From contig JAXRKP010000013.1 in assembly GCA_037039925.1 (NCBI GenBank), positions 448,316 through 512,315 on the forward strand: a stretch of 64,000 nucleotides of DNA. The letters run 5' to 3'. A program made the translations under genes and the position numbers. This stretch comes from Doris montereyensis. Its lineage: Eukaryota; Mollusca; Gastropoda; Nudibranchia; Dorididae. Below, in pieces: positions 11,003-29,497 of the stretch; the first letter of the stretch is position 1, and every line of letters starts with the position of its first letter. The notes beneath the pieces are model-generated. The model saw nothing but the letters and a program-made list of their open reading frames with translations, was not told the origin of the DNA and did no database searches.

Positions 11003-11780
11003 GTATGTTCTATGTTTATTTTACTGTGACTCAAATGTGACAGTTTGTGTTTTATTGAGGCACAATGAGGGATTTGTGGTCTTTCATATCAACACAATTA
11101 TGTCCGTTTTTTCACATTAGATATATAGGTATCATAAATCACATTAGTCATAAAATGAATTTTACCAATAATATACATCATACTTCTGAACGCTAGTAGT
11201 CCAGACAGCATCTAGTTTCAGGAATTGCATAAATCTGCAGTCAACGATCAGTTCTTGCACCTCACTAGGACCCAAACTGCCATACATAAGATATGATTAC
11301 TAGGCTTTCATGTAGGTATTGTATCATACTGTAGTGATTTTGTGAAGAAGAGGAGAAGGAGAAGAAGGGAATAAAATGCAGGAAAGGAGTGCGGAGTAAA
11401 GTTCAAAAGTGAAAAGTTTCTTTTTAAAAAACTCACTCATCCTAATTCCACTTAGAAATGAAAGTAAATAGCTACAGTATATCTCATGCGTAATTTCAAG
11501 AATTTTTAATCAAGATTCAAAAAAAGGAAAAGTATGAAAACAACCTGCAGAAAAGTGCTTGAATGAAGGCTTGATTGGTTTTATTTAAGACAGAGAAAAA
11601 TCCAACATATATGTGGTGCTGAGTGCAGCTGTTACTTGTATCAAATGAATGATAAGAAAAGTGCTGAAACCATGTGTTCGGTAGGAAATGTGTGCAGAAA
11701 CTGCGACGGCGATGGCTGATTGTCGACTAGTATGAACACACTCATAGCGTCCAGAGCAAGGAGACTTGGATATATTCTTC
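11003..11780. other. Interior of Harbinger element 1 without recognisable coding
   Basis: AT-rich sequence follows the transposase donor. No further transposase exon or MADF partner could be read, which indicates internal deletion or heavy decay. Confidence 0.4.
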
Positions 11781-11940
11781 CTCCAAAGTCCAGAGGGCAC
11801 GGCGCCGTGTCGGAATGAAATATACGCCGTCCACACCACGGCGAGATGCCGTGGTCGATGTCGATGTGTATGCATTGCAAGCGCCCTTAGACTAGACTGT
11901 AGTGAATAATACGAAGGAGCCACAGTTGAGCGAAGTCAAA

Positions 11941-12332
11941 GGCGAAATATGACAATAAGAGCAACTCCACTAATAAAGACAGAACAAACACGTGACGTTT
12001 CGGGTATAACCCTTCGTCAGACAACAAACGAGAAATTTCTAGAATCTAGATCTAAGTTTTCATATTTTTTATTTCATTCTAGATCTGAACCTTCCATTCT
12101 CGCTCATTCTTCACATCCCCCTCTACTAAGTTTCTTATCATCACTGTCTTTTTCTTTCTTTCTTCCTCCTTTCTGTTTTTCTTCTGACATCACATTGTGT
12201 GATGTCTGAGGTAGAACTTAGATCTAGATTCTAGATATTTCTCGTTTGTTGTCTGACGAAGGGTTATACCCGAAACGTCACGTGTTTGTTCTGTCTTTAT
12301 TAATGGAGTTGTCACTTATTGTCATATTTCCC
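11941..12332. mobile_element. Foldback/MITE element with inverted arms of about 110 bp
   Basis: The left arm (11941-12053) and right arm (12215-12332) are near-perfect reverse complements. Each contains CACGTGACGTTTCGGGTATA, then ACCCTTCGTCAGACAACAAA and a TAGAATCTAGATCTAAG block. The spacer between them is about 160 bp of CT-rich sequence. There is no coding capacity. A terminal fragment of the same family occurs at 61213-61249 (GGAGTTGTCACTTATTGTCA). Target-site duplications were not clear. Confidence 0.85.
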
Positions 12333-12418
12333 ATTAGGTGGTAGTGGTTATTTCAATGCACGGCACCGTGCCGTCCACGGCGGACGGCATTTGGTCGATG
12401 TGTGTGAAAGGGGCCTAA

Positions 12419-12603
12419 CACTAGGAAAGGTCAACGGGGAGAGAGGCAGAATGACAATGACACACATACGAAATTTGAATGCCTGGACAAGGGGTAGACA
12501 AAATGATACACACTTCTTAAGACTAAGAGCTACAGAAAACAGGGAGGAGAAGAGAGGAAGAATGATCGCCGATGTCAATGTCTGCAACAGACATGGCACA
12601 TAA
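12419..12603 (+). mobile_element. LINE C-terminal remnant, right part (continuation of 9690-10527)
   Basis: The open frame reads TLGKVNGERGRMTMTHIRNL, LRATENREEKRGRMIADVNV, CNRHGT and then stops. This is the C-terminal tail seen in LINE endonuclease/RT proteins (GKR.RGR...., R..DR..WR.M..DV..RHGT). Removing the Harbinger element and one TAA copy brings this tail directly behind the 10181-10527 coding. Confidence 0.78.
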
Positions 12604-12849
12604 AAGAGTTATTTCTAACTATACTAACGATCAAAAGAAACTGACCACCCTATATTTACCAATGTAGCGTTTCGATTATACTCTTAAACACAATTTTAAG
12701 TATGCAATCTTTTCATATACAGTAATCAATTTGTAAAATTAAAAGAAAACAAAAAGAAATGTCAAAATTGTATGCAATTCATACCTTTTATTCCAATTAA
12801 CAAATTATATCAATATCAAGGCGAAAATTGAAAAACTTAATGTCCAAAA
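12604..12849. other. Unassigned AT-rich flank of the Tc1-like remnant
   Basis: The sequence near 12637 (AAACTGACCACCCTATATTT) resembles a Tc1-type terminal sequence, but no matching partner was found on the other side. Confidence 0.3.
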
Positions 12850-13400
12850 TCACAACCATACATCTCCCGCGCATACATAGAGTATAGAATGTAGCCTATC
12901 ACTATCAGTCAGTACCAAATTTAGGATAAAATGTTGAGGAACATTATTCCAATTCCATGCTTGCTCCAATTCATCAATGTTCGCTGGTGGAGGAAACATG
13001 GTCCGATTTTGTCCCACAATAATGACATTCAAGTAAGTGTGTGATGAATAAGCAGGTCAAGTATCCATAATGTTTACGTTATTGGTACCGTACATGAAGC
13101 AAAAACAATCCTGAGTGATTATCGTTCGATGTGTGGGTGCATCATTCTACCGGAATATCATGTGATTGTGATGTCTTTGTTGATGCAACTGTTCAACAAT
13201 GGAAGGAGGTGGGGACAATGTATGTACGTATGTACCTTTTGCCTTCTGGCGGTCACGTTTCCGTCTGTTCAGGACTACCACTACCAGTTCGGTGATTTGC
13301 ACTAATTTAGTAACGGCTCCCCAGACAGTGGCTTGACTCACACACACAGGAAAGTAGCGCTCATTAGCTCTTCTGTAGACCGTTAACTTCACACTATAAG
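12850..13400 (-). pseudogene. Tc1-like transposase remnant
   Basis: Read on the minus strand, the following blocks appear in order with frame changes between them. First is an HTH-like CVSQATVWGAVTKLVQ stretch and then a basic linker. The catalytic NDAPTHR block follows at about 13130, equivalent to the DNA.PH.A strand carrying the second Asp. Next is a (N)VNIMDT.PAYSS block, equivalent to the PAYSPDLNPIE region. The C-terminal PPPANIDELEQAWNWNNVPQ plus HFILNLV matches Tc1 tails (NLQELE.AL..EWN.IPQ.FI..L). The order and wording identify the family well. It is decayed and lacks an intact DDE frame. Confidence 0.78.
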
Positions 13401-14065
13401 TTTCAGGAGAAAACGAGCCGCACCATTGAAAATGACGTCGCCCTAGTTCAATAAGCCATCTGCGATAGCTGAGCCCAGATACACGTACGTGTACATGAAA
13501 ATGTAATATTTTTTGTAATTACATAATCAAAACTGTCTTAAAATATAAACTAAACTAAATAAGCCTATTTTTTTCTTTCACATCCAGCATTTATAGCAGA
13601 GCACACGTGACACATCATTACAATAACATGTTGCTAATCTGAATCTACACTTGGAGGTTTCGAAAGTCTTATCCCACAGGACGGGGTGCTGTGTTCAATC
13701 AATGGCAGCAATTAGACGATCTATGTCCAGTTTGTCAACTGATTATTCCATTAGATCAGCTTAAGCTTAATGTACAAGAACAACCAGATCAGGCAGTCAA
13801 ACATACATGATTGCATCTTCAAACTTGTTTATAGTATAGTTAATTCAGTTGTGTCGTTGTGGCCAATAGTGCAATAAGACTAGGCACAATGCCACAGACT
13901 AAAACTTAGAAGCACACACCACGACGTCGGTTTGGGTGGTGTGTCATGAATTCAGTTCAATATAAACTAGTCCCGCAGAGCCGAGCAAATGCTCGGTACC
14001 CAGTGAGAAGGGCGTTTGGTGTTTTCAGCCGCAAAGATACATTTCGACACAAACTCGCGGCCTGT
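13401..14065. other. Unassigned stretch
   Basis: Nothing recognisable apart from A/T-rich sequence near 13500-13560. A short open frame at 13946 runs into the duplicated repeat and shows no family signature. Confidence 0.35.
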
Positions 14066-14069
14066 ATGA

Positions 14070-14975
14070 CTTATGACCAAGGCGTGTTCTGCTTGTTTTT
14101 TTTTTTAGTGCCAGGAACCACTCGTAAAATATTGCAATACACCAGAAGACTAGTACTATGATGTCTTTGCAATACACCCATCGCATCGACTTGCTTTACC
14201 CAACACACACAACACACACACAGTTTCACACTACGCTTCTCTGCATGGCCTTTCACCACCAGTGACCAGGTTTCACCTCTGTTAACTTACTTGTCTCACT
14301 TTCTCCTGTGGTGCCCTCTCGCAATGGGAACCAAGAAAGCTTAGTTAACTGTACAAAAATATTCCCAGAATAGGGTCAAAGGTCGTGATATTTTCTTTGC
14401 ATGTACAAAAAATAATTTTGGAGCCAGGCACCAATCTAGTTCCATCCTCGAACTGGTGTGGCGCATACATGTCCGCTAACCGACGAATTCTTTTTTATCA
14501 ATATCCTCGTCATCTAGCCTTAGCCAAAGACCAGCCCTACGTGCTGTGATGCTGATACACACTAATGTGTGTTGCGCACTCGCTCTACTTTGTCTCTCTC
14601 TTACTTTCTGTCTGTCTGTCTCTCACTTTCTCATTCGCAATCTCCCCTCTCTCTCTGTCTCCTTCTCCCTCCCTCTCCCCACTTTCTCGCTCTCTGTACA
14701 CTCCCTTTCCCTGTCTCTCTTTCTTTTACTTTTACCCTCTCCCTCCCTGACTCTTTTTTTTTTCTCCCTCCCTCTCTCTCACACTGTTCAAAAGTTTGTG
14801 GAGATGGAGAATCCTTGAGCAGATTTTATCTCCAAACATTAACTAACGTAAGTACACTGTAATAATTAGTGTAATGTTATTACATTGTACTAGTAGTACT
14901 ACATCGTGTTTTATGATTTATATATCAGTAATCTGAAAGTATGATATTATGACAGTATTTTATCGTGGCACCACC
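14070..14975 (+). repeat. Diverged tandem duplication, copy A
   Basis: This shares an ordered series of blocks with 15210-15955. The blocks are GCGTGTTCTGCTTG, GGAACCACnCnTAAAATATT, CAATACACCCATCGCA, a CTGTACAAAAATATTC block, and GAGCCAGGCACCAATCTA. They continue with CTGATACACACTAAT, a CT-rich tract, an AAGTTTG(T/C)GGA block, and a final GTATGATATT...GACAGTATT...GTGGCACCAC. No protein signature is seen. It looks like an old duplication of a non-coding element. Confidence 0.8.
14590..14790. repeat. CT-rich low-complexity tract
   Basis: A pyrimidine-rich tract within copy A of the duplication. Copy B has only a short (CT)n at about 15758-15778 in the same place, so the tract expanded after duplication. 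Ser/Leu/Pro open frames here are artefacts. Confidence 0.88.
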
Positions 14976-14994
14976 TACAATAATGGATACGCCA

Positions 14995-15065
14995 CACCCC
15001 TGCATACATGCATACACACACACATACATGCATACATACATAGATACACACATACATACATAATA
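14995..15065. repeat. (CATA)n microsatellite
   Basis: A short run of TACA/CATA units between the two copies of the duplication. Confidence 0.85.
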
Positions 15066-15209
15066 ATATACTTTTTAACACGGAAAATTGACCCAATGTT
15101 TGTAAATTTTGCATGAAACAAATAAGTTAGTGTACAAAATAAAAAGGTGATATAAGAAAAAAACAGAAATCTTCATGCCTGAATTGTAGAATTAAGAGTA
15201 CATACAAAG

Positions 15210-15955
15210 TAAGCAAGAGCGTGTTCTGCTTGGTTCTTTGGTGCCTGGAACCACCTATAAAATATTGCATTACACAGAGAAGGCACTGTTTTAATTTCTT
15301 GGCAATACACCCATCGCACCCGACTTGTTTTGCCAAACACACTCACACCAGCGTTACACTACAGAGCTTTACACCACCCCTCCCCCGTCTGAAGGGCCAT
15401 TGGTAATGTCACGCAGCCTGTGGACGTGGTTGCTTCTCCTTCTTCTGCCTTTCTCTCTCTTTTTTCTGAGACCTGTGGTTCCCTTTCACTTTCACAAAGT
15501 GAACCAGTGAGCTTAATCAACTGTACAAAAATATTCACCGAATAAGGTTAAAGTCAAAGGTTGTGATATCCCCTTCTTCAATGAAAAATAAACTCATCAT
15601 TTTTGAGCCAGGCACCAATCTATCCTCCAACTAGTGGGGTGTGGCGTGCGCGCAGTCCCGTTGGCCGACGATATCTATTCTTATCTCGATTCAAGCCATC
15701 AAAGTTTGGAAGCTAGGTTCAAACTAACCCGCTGATACACACTAATTAATGCGTGTTGCGCTCTCTCTCTCTCTCTGTTTCTTTCCCTCACTCCCTCCAT
15801 CTTTCTGTTATTAAGTTTGCGGACTCAGCGAGCATCTTTTGTATTCAAAGAGTAACGTAAGTACAAACACTCTAATGCTATTACTTAATTTATGATTTAT
15901 ATCAGTTGTCTAAAAGTATGATATTGGGACAGTATTCTATTGTGGCACCACGCCT
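15210..15955 (+). repeat. Diverged tandem duplication, copy B
   Basis: Second copy of the unit at 14070-14975, in the same orientation and same block order, ending with GTGGCACCACGCC at about 15943. It is shorter than copy A, mainly because the CT tract is contracted. Confidence 0.8.
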
Positions 15956-17120
15956 CTGCTTATGACATATCTTGTAGGCATCAATGTAGAGTGAAACTTC
16001 CTAATCGGGAAGTCTCAGTGGATTGTAAAAATGTCCTGATTAACTGGGGTTTGCTGATTGGCTGGGGACCTAGGGATTTTGGTTTTTCCTCAACAGTTTT
16101 GGGTAGGCTACTTAAGCCCTTCTGTGAGTAGTAAAATACAGAATTAAACGAACAATTTATTGTAGCCACAAGACCAGTTGATAAAAACAAAATAACTTGG
16201 CATTCAGAAATAGTGTCACTCACGGTCGAGCTTTGTTAGACGGTAGATGTATAAGACGCATAATCAAGAACGCAGTGGATAATTTAATTATCTCCTTGTG
16301 TGTCCACCTTTGTGATTGCCAGGACAAACAGGCAATGAAAGGCTACGACAGTGCACGACTCTGCTTTTAAACGCCGCCCCATATCAACACCACACTGTAT
16401 TGTTGGGTCGACAAGCAAACGGCTCTTTAGGTCGAACATTGCGTAACGACACCGACAACAGCTTCAAATTTGCCGACACCGCATTAGGTCTTAAAAGTAT
16501 CGCCGTGGAAGGTCTAATATCTACAGTAGGTATCGAAACACAGTTTCATTTAGATTTCAAATATTTTGAATTAAAAATGAACCATTTCACTTCCATGTTT
16601 CAGTATTAGAAATGCTGTTTGTTGGTTTTATTTTGAATGTTTTGTGGCTAAAAATCAGAATAAATACGTTTTCATGGACAGTACTTAAAAGCCTCGTCTC
16701 CAAACACTTGCTCCACTGACTGGAGACACACGATATTTTCTCTTGTTGAAAACATAATAAATGTATTAAGTCTTTCTGCCTCTGAATCTCATATGAACAG
16801 TTCAATATTGCTGTTGATGAAACTGTGGGCCGTAAACATAGACCGTGCACAAGTTGCGCCACTGTCGGTGACTACAGAGGCGTGCATAGTGGTAAACATA
16901 AACCATGCTAAAGTCCCACGCATGTACAATACGGTCTAAAAAGCCGGCACAACTTGTGCCTGTGAAAAAGCTGTATTAACACTAGTTACGTATAAATTTT
17001 GTCAATGGGGAATAAGAGAAAAAATAAGAAAATTTGAGTTCTAAATTGAAAATAAAAGAATTTCAACATGACTGCTGGTTATTCTATTCTTTTCTTCATC
17101 TCATGCGTCCTTTTCTTTGT
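15956..17120. other. Unassigned stretch, one weak open frame
   Basis: A 97-residue open frame at 16316-16609 (+) has no recognised family. Its flanks lack convincing splice sites or a promoter, so I do not call it a gene. Around 16850-16930 a 'GTAAACATAnACCnTGC' motif is repeated twice. Confidence 0.35.
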
Positions 17121-17129
17121 TGTACTGTA

Positions 17130-17650
17130 GGAGTAGCAGTTAGGTTTTTTGATGATGCTGTCAAGAACATTCATGGCTTTGATCTTTTTTCTTGAAGGTG
17201 ACGAGTTTTAATTTATCTTCATTCAGTTTCAATTTATTCAAGTTCATCAGGCTTTGATCTGAAGCACACACCTTTCAATGATGGTGATGACTGTGTTTTG
17301 ATTCTGTCGTAATGGTTATGTACATTTGCAGTCATCAGCATAGAAGTGATAAGAGAGGCCAGATGATGATATGATGTCTTTGAACGGCGATGTATATATT
17401 GCAAATGGTGGTATGGTCTCAACACTCAACCTTGAGGGACGCCGAATTTGAGGAAGGTTTTAATACTGGATGAGTCATTGATGATACCTTTCTGTTTACG
17501 ACCTGTAAGGTAATTTGTGAACCACTCAAGTGCAGACCCTTCAATCCCAAATGCGGAGTTAAGCCTTGAAAGTAGGATGCCATGGTCTAGTGTCGAAGGC
17601 GGCCATCAAATCAAGTAACAATAGATAGAATGATGTTACCAGTTCTCTTC
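17130..17650 (-). mobile_element. CR1/L2-like LINE reverse-transcriptase remnant
   Basis: On the minus strand the frames give an LLDLMAAFDT block (the usual catalytic 'DLSAAFDTVDH'), then HGILLSRLNSAFGIEGSALE, WFTNYLTGRKQ, and KTFLKFGVPQG. After a stop and a frame change, SGLSYHFYADDCK follows. These are RT motifs B' to C in the order typical of CR1/L2-type elements (FADD/YADD box). The element is fragmented by stops and frame changes. The 3' end is lost in sequence near 17130. Confidence 0.82.
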
Positions 17651-17756
17651 AAGGTTTTAATGATGTAATTATGAACGGGCAAGAGAGAGGTTTCAGTGCT
17701 ATGACCTTTTTATACGCCGATTGAAAGGGAATAGATAAGTCATTGTGTGTCATGCG

Positions 17757-17845
17757 TTTTGGTTATGGAATAAACTGCCAACAGAAAACATCACAGTAGC
17801 GCTGAGAACTTTAAAAACAGAATCAAACAAATCACTTAAAAATCA
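17757..17845 (+). mobile_element. LINE C-terminal fragment, opposite orientation
   Basis: The + strand reads LWNKLPTENITVAL and then, one base out of frame, NFKNRIKQIT and a stop. This is the common tail of CR1/Jockey-like RT proteins (LWN.LP..I....S...FK..LK). The two LINE pieces here are head-to-head fragments. Confidence 0.55.
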
Positions 17846-17849
17846 AAAT

Positions 17850-18240
17850 TGTAACAACAGTTTGGGGTTAAATTAAGATATGCGTGCTGACAGAAATAAT
17901 CAAGAATTGAGTTGGTCGGCTATTGTGAAGAAGAAGAAGAAAGGTTGGGTGGCAAAACAAGTTCCAAGTCCCGGTATGCATTAGGACATTAACTTGTTTT
18001 TTCCCACTCACAGTCACATCACAAGTGCTTATAAAGTTGAATCAATATATCATATAAAAGAATGAGGCTCTGAATTAATATTCTAATATGAGAAATATAA
18101 TGGAATGTGAAATCTTTGACATGAGTTTTCTCAAAACTAAGTCATTAGAAGAAGGTTATTAATATGTGATCTGAATGTCTCAGTATTATCCGAACTTAGG
18201 ACCGCTCTTGCAAATGAACTATTGAGCATTAAATACATCC
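17850..18240. other. Unassigned stretch
   Basis: AT-rich, with a short GAA repeat at about 17926-17941. Nothing else was recognised. Confidence 0.35.
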
Positions 18241-18585
18241 TTAGATGAATAAGGTTGTCATGAAAATATAAAATACTTTAAAAGATTTAGATCTCGATAC
18301 ATCCAAATTTTTATTAAGATCACCAGCAAATTCAGCAGTTGCTGTAAATTCCTCTGGTCGTTTCAAAAATTGTTTTTCCATAAGCATAGTTTTCTTTAAT
18401 TTTTTTAAACTTATTTGATTGCATAAGCTTTGTTCAGTTTCTAAAGTAGAGGTAGAAGTTTGATGATAAAGATATTTTACAAAAAACAATTTAGTAAGAA
18501 AGCAAATAAAAGAACAAAACTGGGCACACAAGACGATTAGAGTTAGAGCTAGATATGTTGAAAATAACCAAAACAATAAGGGCAA
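18241..18585 (-). CDS. Possible small membrane-protein ORF, unrecognised
   Basis: This is a 114-residue open frame. Its first 40 residues are strongly hydrophobic (LLFWLFSTYLALTLIVLC...), consistent with a signal anchor or one to two membrane segments. A charged region follows that could form a short coiled coil. It lies 0.76 kb beyond the stop codon of the zinc-finger gene on the same strand, so it could also be chance sequence in that gene's 3' flank. No splice sites or family signature support it. Confidence 0.22.
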   Translation of the reverse strand: MPLLFWLFSTYLALTLIVLCAQFCSFICFLTKLFFVKYLYHQTSTSTLETEQSLCNQISLKKLKKTMLMEKQFLKRPEEFTATAEFAGDLNKNLDVSRSKSFKVFYIFMTTLFI

Positions 18586-19347
18586 GAAAAATATATAACA
18601 ATGGAAGCATTTATTTCAATTTACATACTGTGAATATCAAAACAAAGCCAATGTAGTAACATAATTTAATACATTATTCATAAAAACATCAACGGAATAA
18701 GGGAAGACTTTTCCCAATTATGAACAAGAACTCAACCATTTCATCACCTCCTTCCATCATGAAGGTTAGATCCGAAAACAAAGGAGATTGTAGACATTCC
18801 TTTACTAAATGTCAATCGAGCAGTGACTTTGTGGCTTTACAACAAAATATTGAAAATAATAATCAAAGTCAAACAACAAGTGAAGAAAAATAAATAAAGA
18901 AAATGAAAGAGAGTAACTAATCAACATTTAACAAACTGAGTACTATCTTGTCTTATCTCTAGTTTTGCTCTTTTTTTGTAGATATTAGTTGTTAGAAAGT
19001 GTTACCTTGTGTAATAGGAGTAATACATCTCTAACTTGTATACATTCCAATAGTGCTCCTTAACTTGCAGAATTTGAAACATATTTTGTTCTATGCCTAT
19101 GCATTATGCAAAGAAGAGGAGCATGTAAGAAATGAAAGGCCAAATAGATAGAACATTTCTATTTCATGTTCCACTTCATTAGATTTAGATATCGGCCTAC
19201 TGCAGTAAAATTCCTTTTTACATTTTGCAAAAAAGTCCAACAGTCGTGAGCTTATTTCTCAACACTGGAAACAAATGGAGACAGGAGAAGACAACAATGA
19301 GCTTATGATTGGTTACATATATATGGGATGGTGTGTATGAGTATGAA
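18586..19347. other. Probable 3' flank of the zinc-finger gene
   Basis: AT-rich sequence immediately downstream (minus-strand sense) of the stop codon at 19348. Several AATAAA-like words occur on the minus strand, but a single polyadenylation site cannot be chosen by eye. Confidence 0.3.
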
Positions 19348-27484
<8,137 letters not shown>

Positions 27485-27620
27485 GCTTTGCTCTTTTCAT
27501 TCCCCTCCGTTAATCCTCTCAAATCTATTTTGAAAGTGACAAAAGAATGAACTCATTAAAAGCTATTAAATATAAACAGTAGAAGAAAAAGTGATGATGA
27601 TGATGATAGCAACAGCAATT

Positions 27621-28190
27621 TGTAGCATCCTTAGTTGCCATAGAAACGGCCGCCATCTTGGATTTTCACTCAATTTTCAAAATCTATCTCCTCCCTTAGT
27701 TATGAATAAAATCACTCAAAACCTGTGCAGATCGTCGTTTTTTGTGTGGATATTTTGATTAGTTCTTTAAAATGAATTTTTGAAAATACTATATATCGTG
27801 AATGTACAAAAACGGCATTTTTATTACAAAATTTTTCTCTCTCAAAAAGTTTACAATATAATATAAAAAAAACCTGATGTCATTCTGTAAACATTGACAA
27901 GAGGAACCTGTGTGCCAAATATCATATAAATTGTTCAGTAAATGGTGGAGGACATAGAATTTTAGTGTGAAAAAACTACATATGTAAAAGTAAAAACAAT
28001 AAAAGAAAATAACACAAAACAAATGCTTCAGACTGGTTTCTCTTGTTGCAAACAAAGAAATCACAAGAAAATAACACAAAAAGGCACTTCAGACGAGTTA
28101 CCGTTCTTGTAGCAGCCCCCTTACTCTTTAAACAGTCTCTGGCATTGTTACTAATGTAAAGAGGATTGTAAATCTAGGTTTAGATGTGCA
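27621..28190. repeat. Left arm of 1.34 kb inverted-repeat element
   Basis: The left arm starts TGTAGCATCCTTAGTTGCCA. It matches the reverse complement of 28428-28963 in order over its whole length, with indels. It lies immediately upstream of the zinc-finger gene's start codon and contains the X-box and YY1-like motifs. Confidence 0.85.
27634..27661 (-). promoter_or_regulatory. X-box (RFX) and YY1-type motif upstream of the zinc-finger gene
   Basis: On the minus strand 27634-27647 reads GTTTCTATGGCAAC, a full match to the X-box consensus GTHNYYATRRNAAC bound by RFX factors of ciliary genes. Immediately upstream in the transcription sense, 27649-27659 reads AAGATGGCGGC, the core of a YY1 site common at animal promoters. 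The pair sits about 150-175 bp before the ATG at 27484. The match is seen directly; its function is inferred. Confidence 0.55.
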
Positions 28191-28427
28191 CTGTTGACGT
28201 AAATTACCCTAAAACCGACTGGCAGTAAAAACTTGTATATTGGTGGTTAATCGCCAACCGTGGCAACACCGAGGTGACCTAGTTTCTGCTGATACCTCTC
28301 GTCGCTTTGGCCCATCGCTGTGTGATGTAAGAGGCGTTGCACGTCAGTGTGCATGTAAACACGCGCACAAGTATAGGAAAAGAGGAATAAAACAAAAAAC
28401 TGGTCATCAAGACGTGTTTTCACAGCA
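28191..28427. other. Spacer between the arms of the inverted-repeat element
   Basis: About 240 bp of single-copy sequence with higher GC than the arms. It is open in one + frame that runs into the right arm (28240-28530), with no recognised protein family. Confidence 0.45.
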
Positions 28428-28963
28428 GATCACATCTAAACCTAGATTTACAATCCTCTTTACATTAGTAACAATGCCAGAGACTGTTGAAAGAGTAAGG
28501 GGGCTGCTACAAGAACGGCAACTCGTCTGAAGTGTCTTTTTTGTGTTATTTTCTTTTGATTTCTTCGCATTTTTCCCGAAATGTAGTTTTCCCCCCACTA
28601 AATTTTTATTTCCTCTGCCATTTACAGACCGATTTGTACAATATTTGGAACACACGTTCCTCTCACAATGTTAATAGAATGACATCAGTTTTTTTTAAAA
28701 TATCTTGTAAACTTTTTGATAATTTTTTAAAATTTTAGTAATAAAAATGCCATTTTTGCACATAAACGACATAGATCTAGATCTATATGTTATTTTCAAA
28801 AATTCATAAAAATATATATCCAAAATAGCTGACATCACTCTTTAGATATTGAATGGAAAAAACAATCTGCACAGCTTTTGAGTAATTCTATTCATAACTA
28901 AGAGAGGAGATAGATTTGGAGGCCATTTCCTTGGCAACCAAGGACGCTACAAACTTTTCAATA
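28428..28963. repeat. Right arm of 1.34 kb inverted-repeat element
   Basis: The outer end reads ...CAACCAAGGACGCTACA, the complement of the left terminus. The inner end reads CACATCTAAACCTAGATTTA, the complement of 28160-28180. It abuts the LINE at about 28970. In this arm the position of the X-box is degenerate. Confidence 0.85.
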
Positions 28964-29497
28964 TCTTCTTCTTCTGCCTATTTAGCTCGCTAGGAAGCAT
29001 AGGCCATCAACAAATAATCACTTCTCTCCTGAGCCAGCCTTTCCATAGATTTCCATGTTTGACCCGTCTTCTTCATCTCTCACTCCAGTTCTCTTCTCCA
29101 TGTAGCCTTTGGCCGACCCCTCGATCTTTTACCCTGTGGGTTCCATGTAAGGCTCTGTCTAGTTATTGTGTTGGGGACCTATCTATGGGTGTGGCCTATC
29201 CACCTCCATTTCTTTCGTTTTAAATCTTTTTCAGCTGATACTTGCCCAGTTCTTTCCCATAGATTAATGTTTGAGATAACTTCAGGCCAGAATATATTGA
29301 CAATTCTCCTCAGACATCTATTTATGAATGATTGTATTTCTTGTGGGGTAGTTTTTGTAGTTCTCCATGTTTCTGAGCCATATGTTAGCACTGACTTGAC
29401 ATTTGAGTTGAATATCCTTAGTTTGATTCTTTCTGGTAAATTCTTGCTGGACCATACCTTGTTAACCGTTTCACATTCCATGGGTCATGATTTGTTA

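Larger units (their letters stand above)
10531..12415 (+). mobile_element. PIF/Harbinger element 1, with TIRs and TAA target-site duplication
   Basis: The left end (10531) and right end (12415) are inverted repeats sharing TTTCACACACATCGACCAAA and then CGCCGTGGACG-type sequence. Both ends are flanked by the trinucleotide TAA (10528-10530 and 12416-12418), the 3-bp TWA duplication characteristic of PIF/Harbinger. One transposase exon with a splice donor is visible at about 10799-10998. The catalytic exons are missing. The element sits inside a LINE and itself contains the foldback element at 11941-12332. A third Harbinger-like end lies at about 11780-11890. Confidence 0.88.

Noticed and set aside
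16316..16609. 97-codon + frame
   Set aside because: No motif, no splice signals that link it to other exons, and no transposon context.
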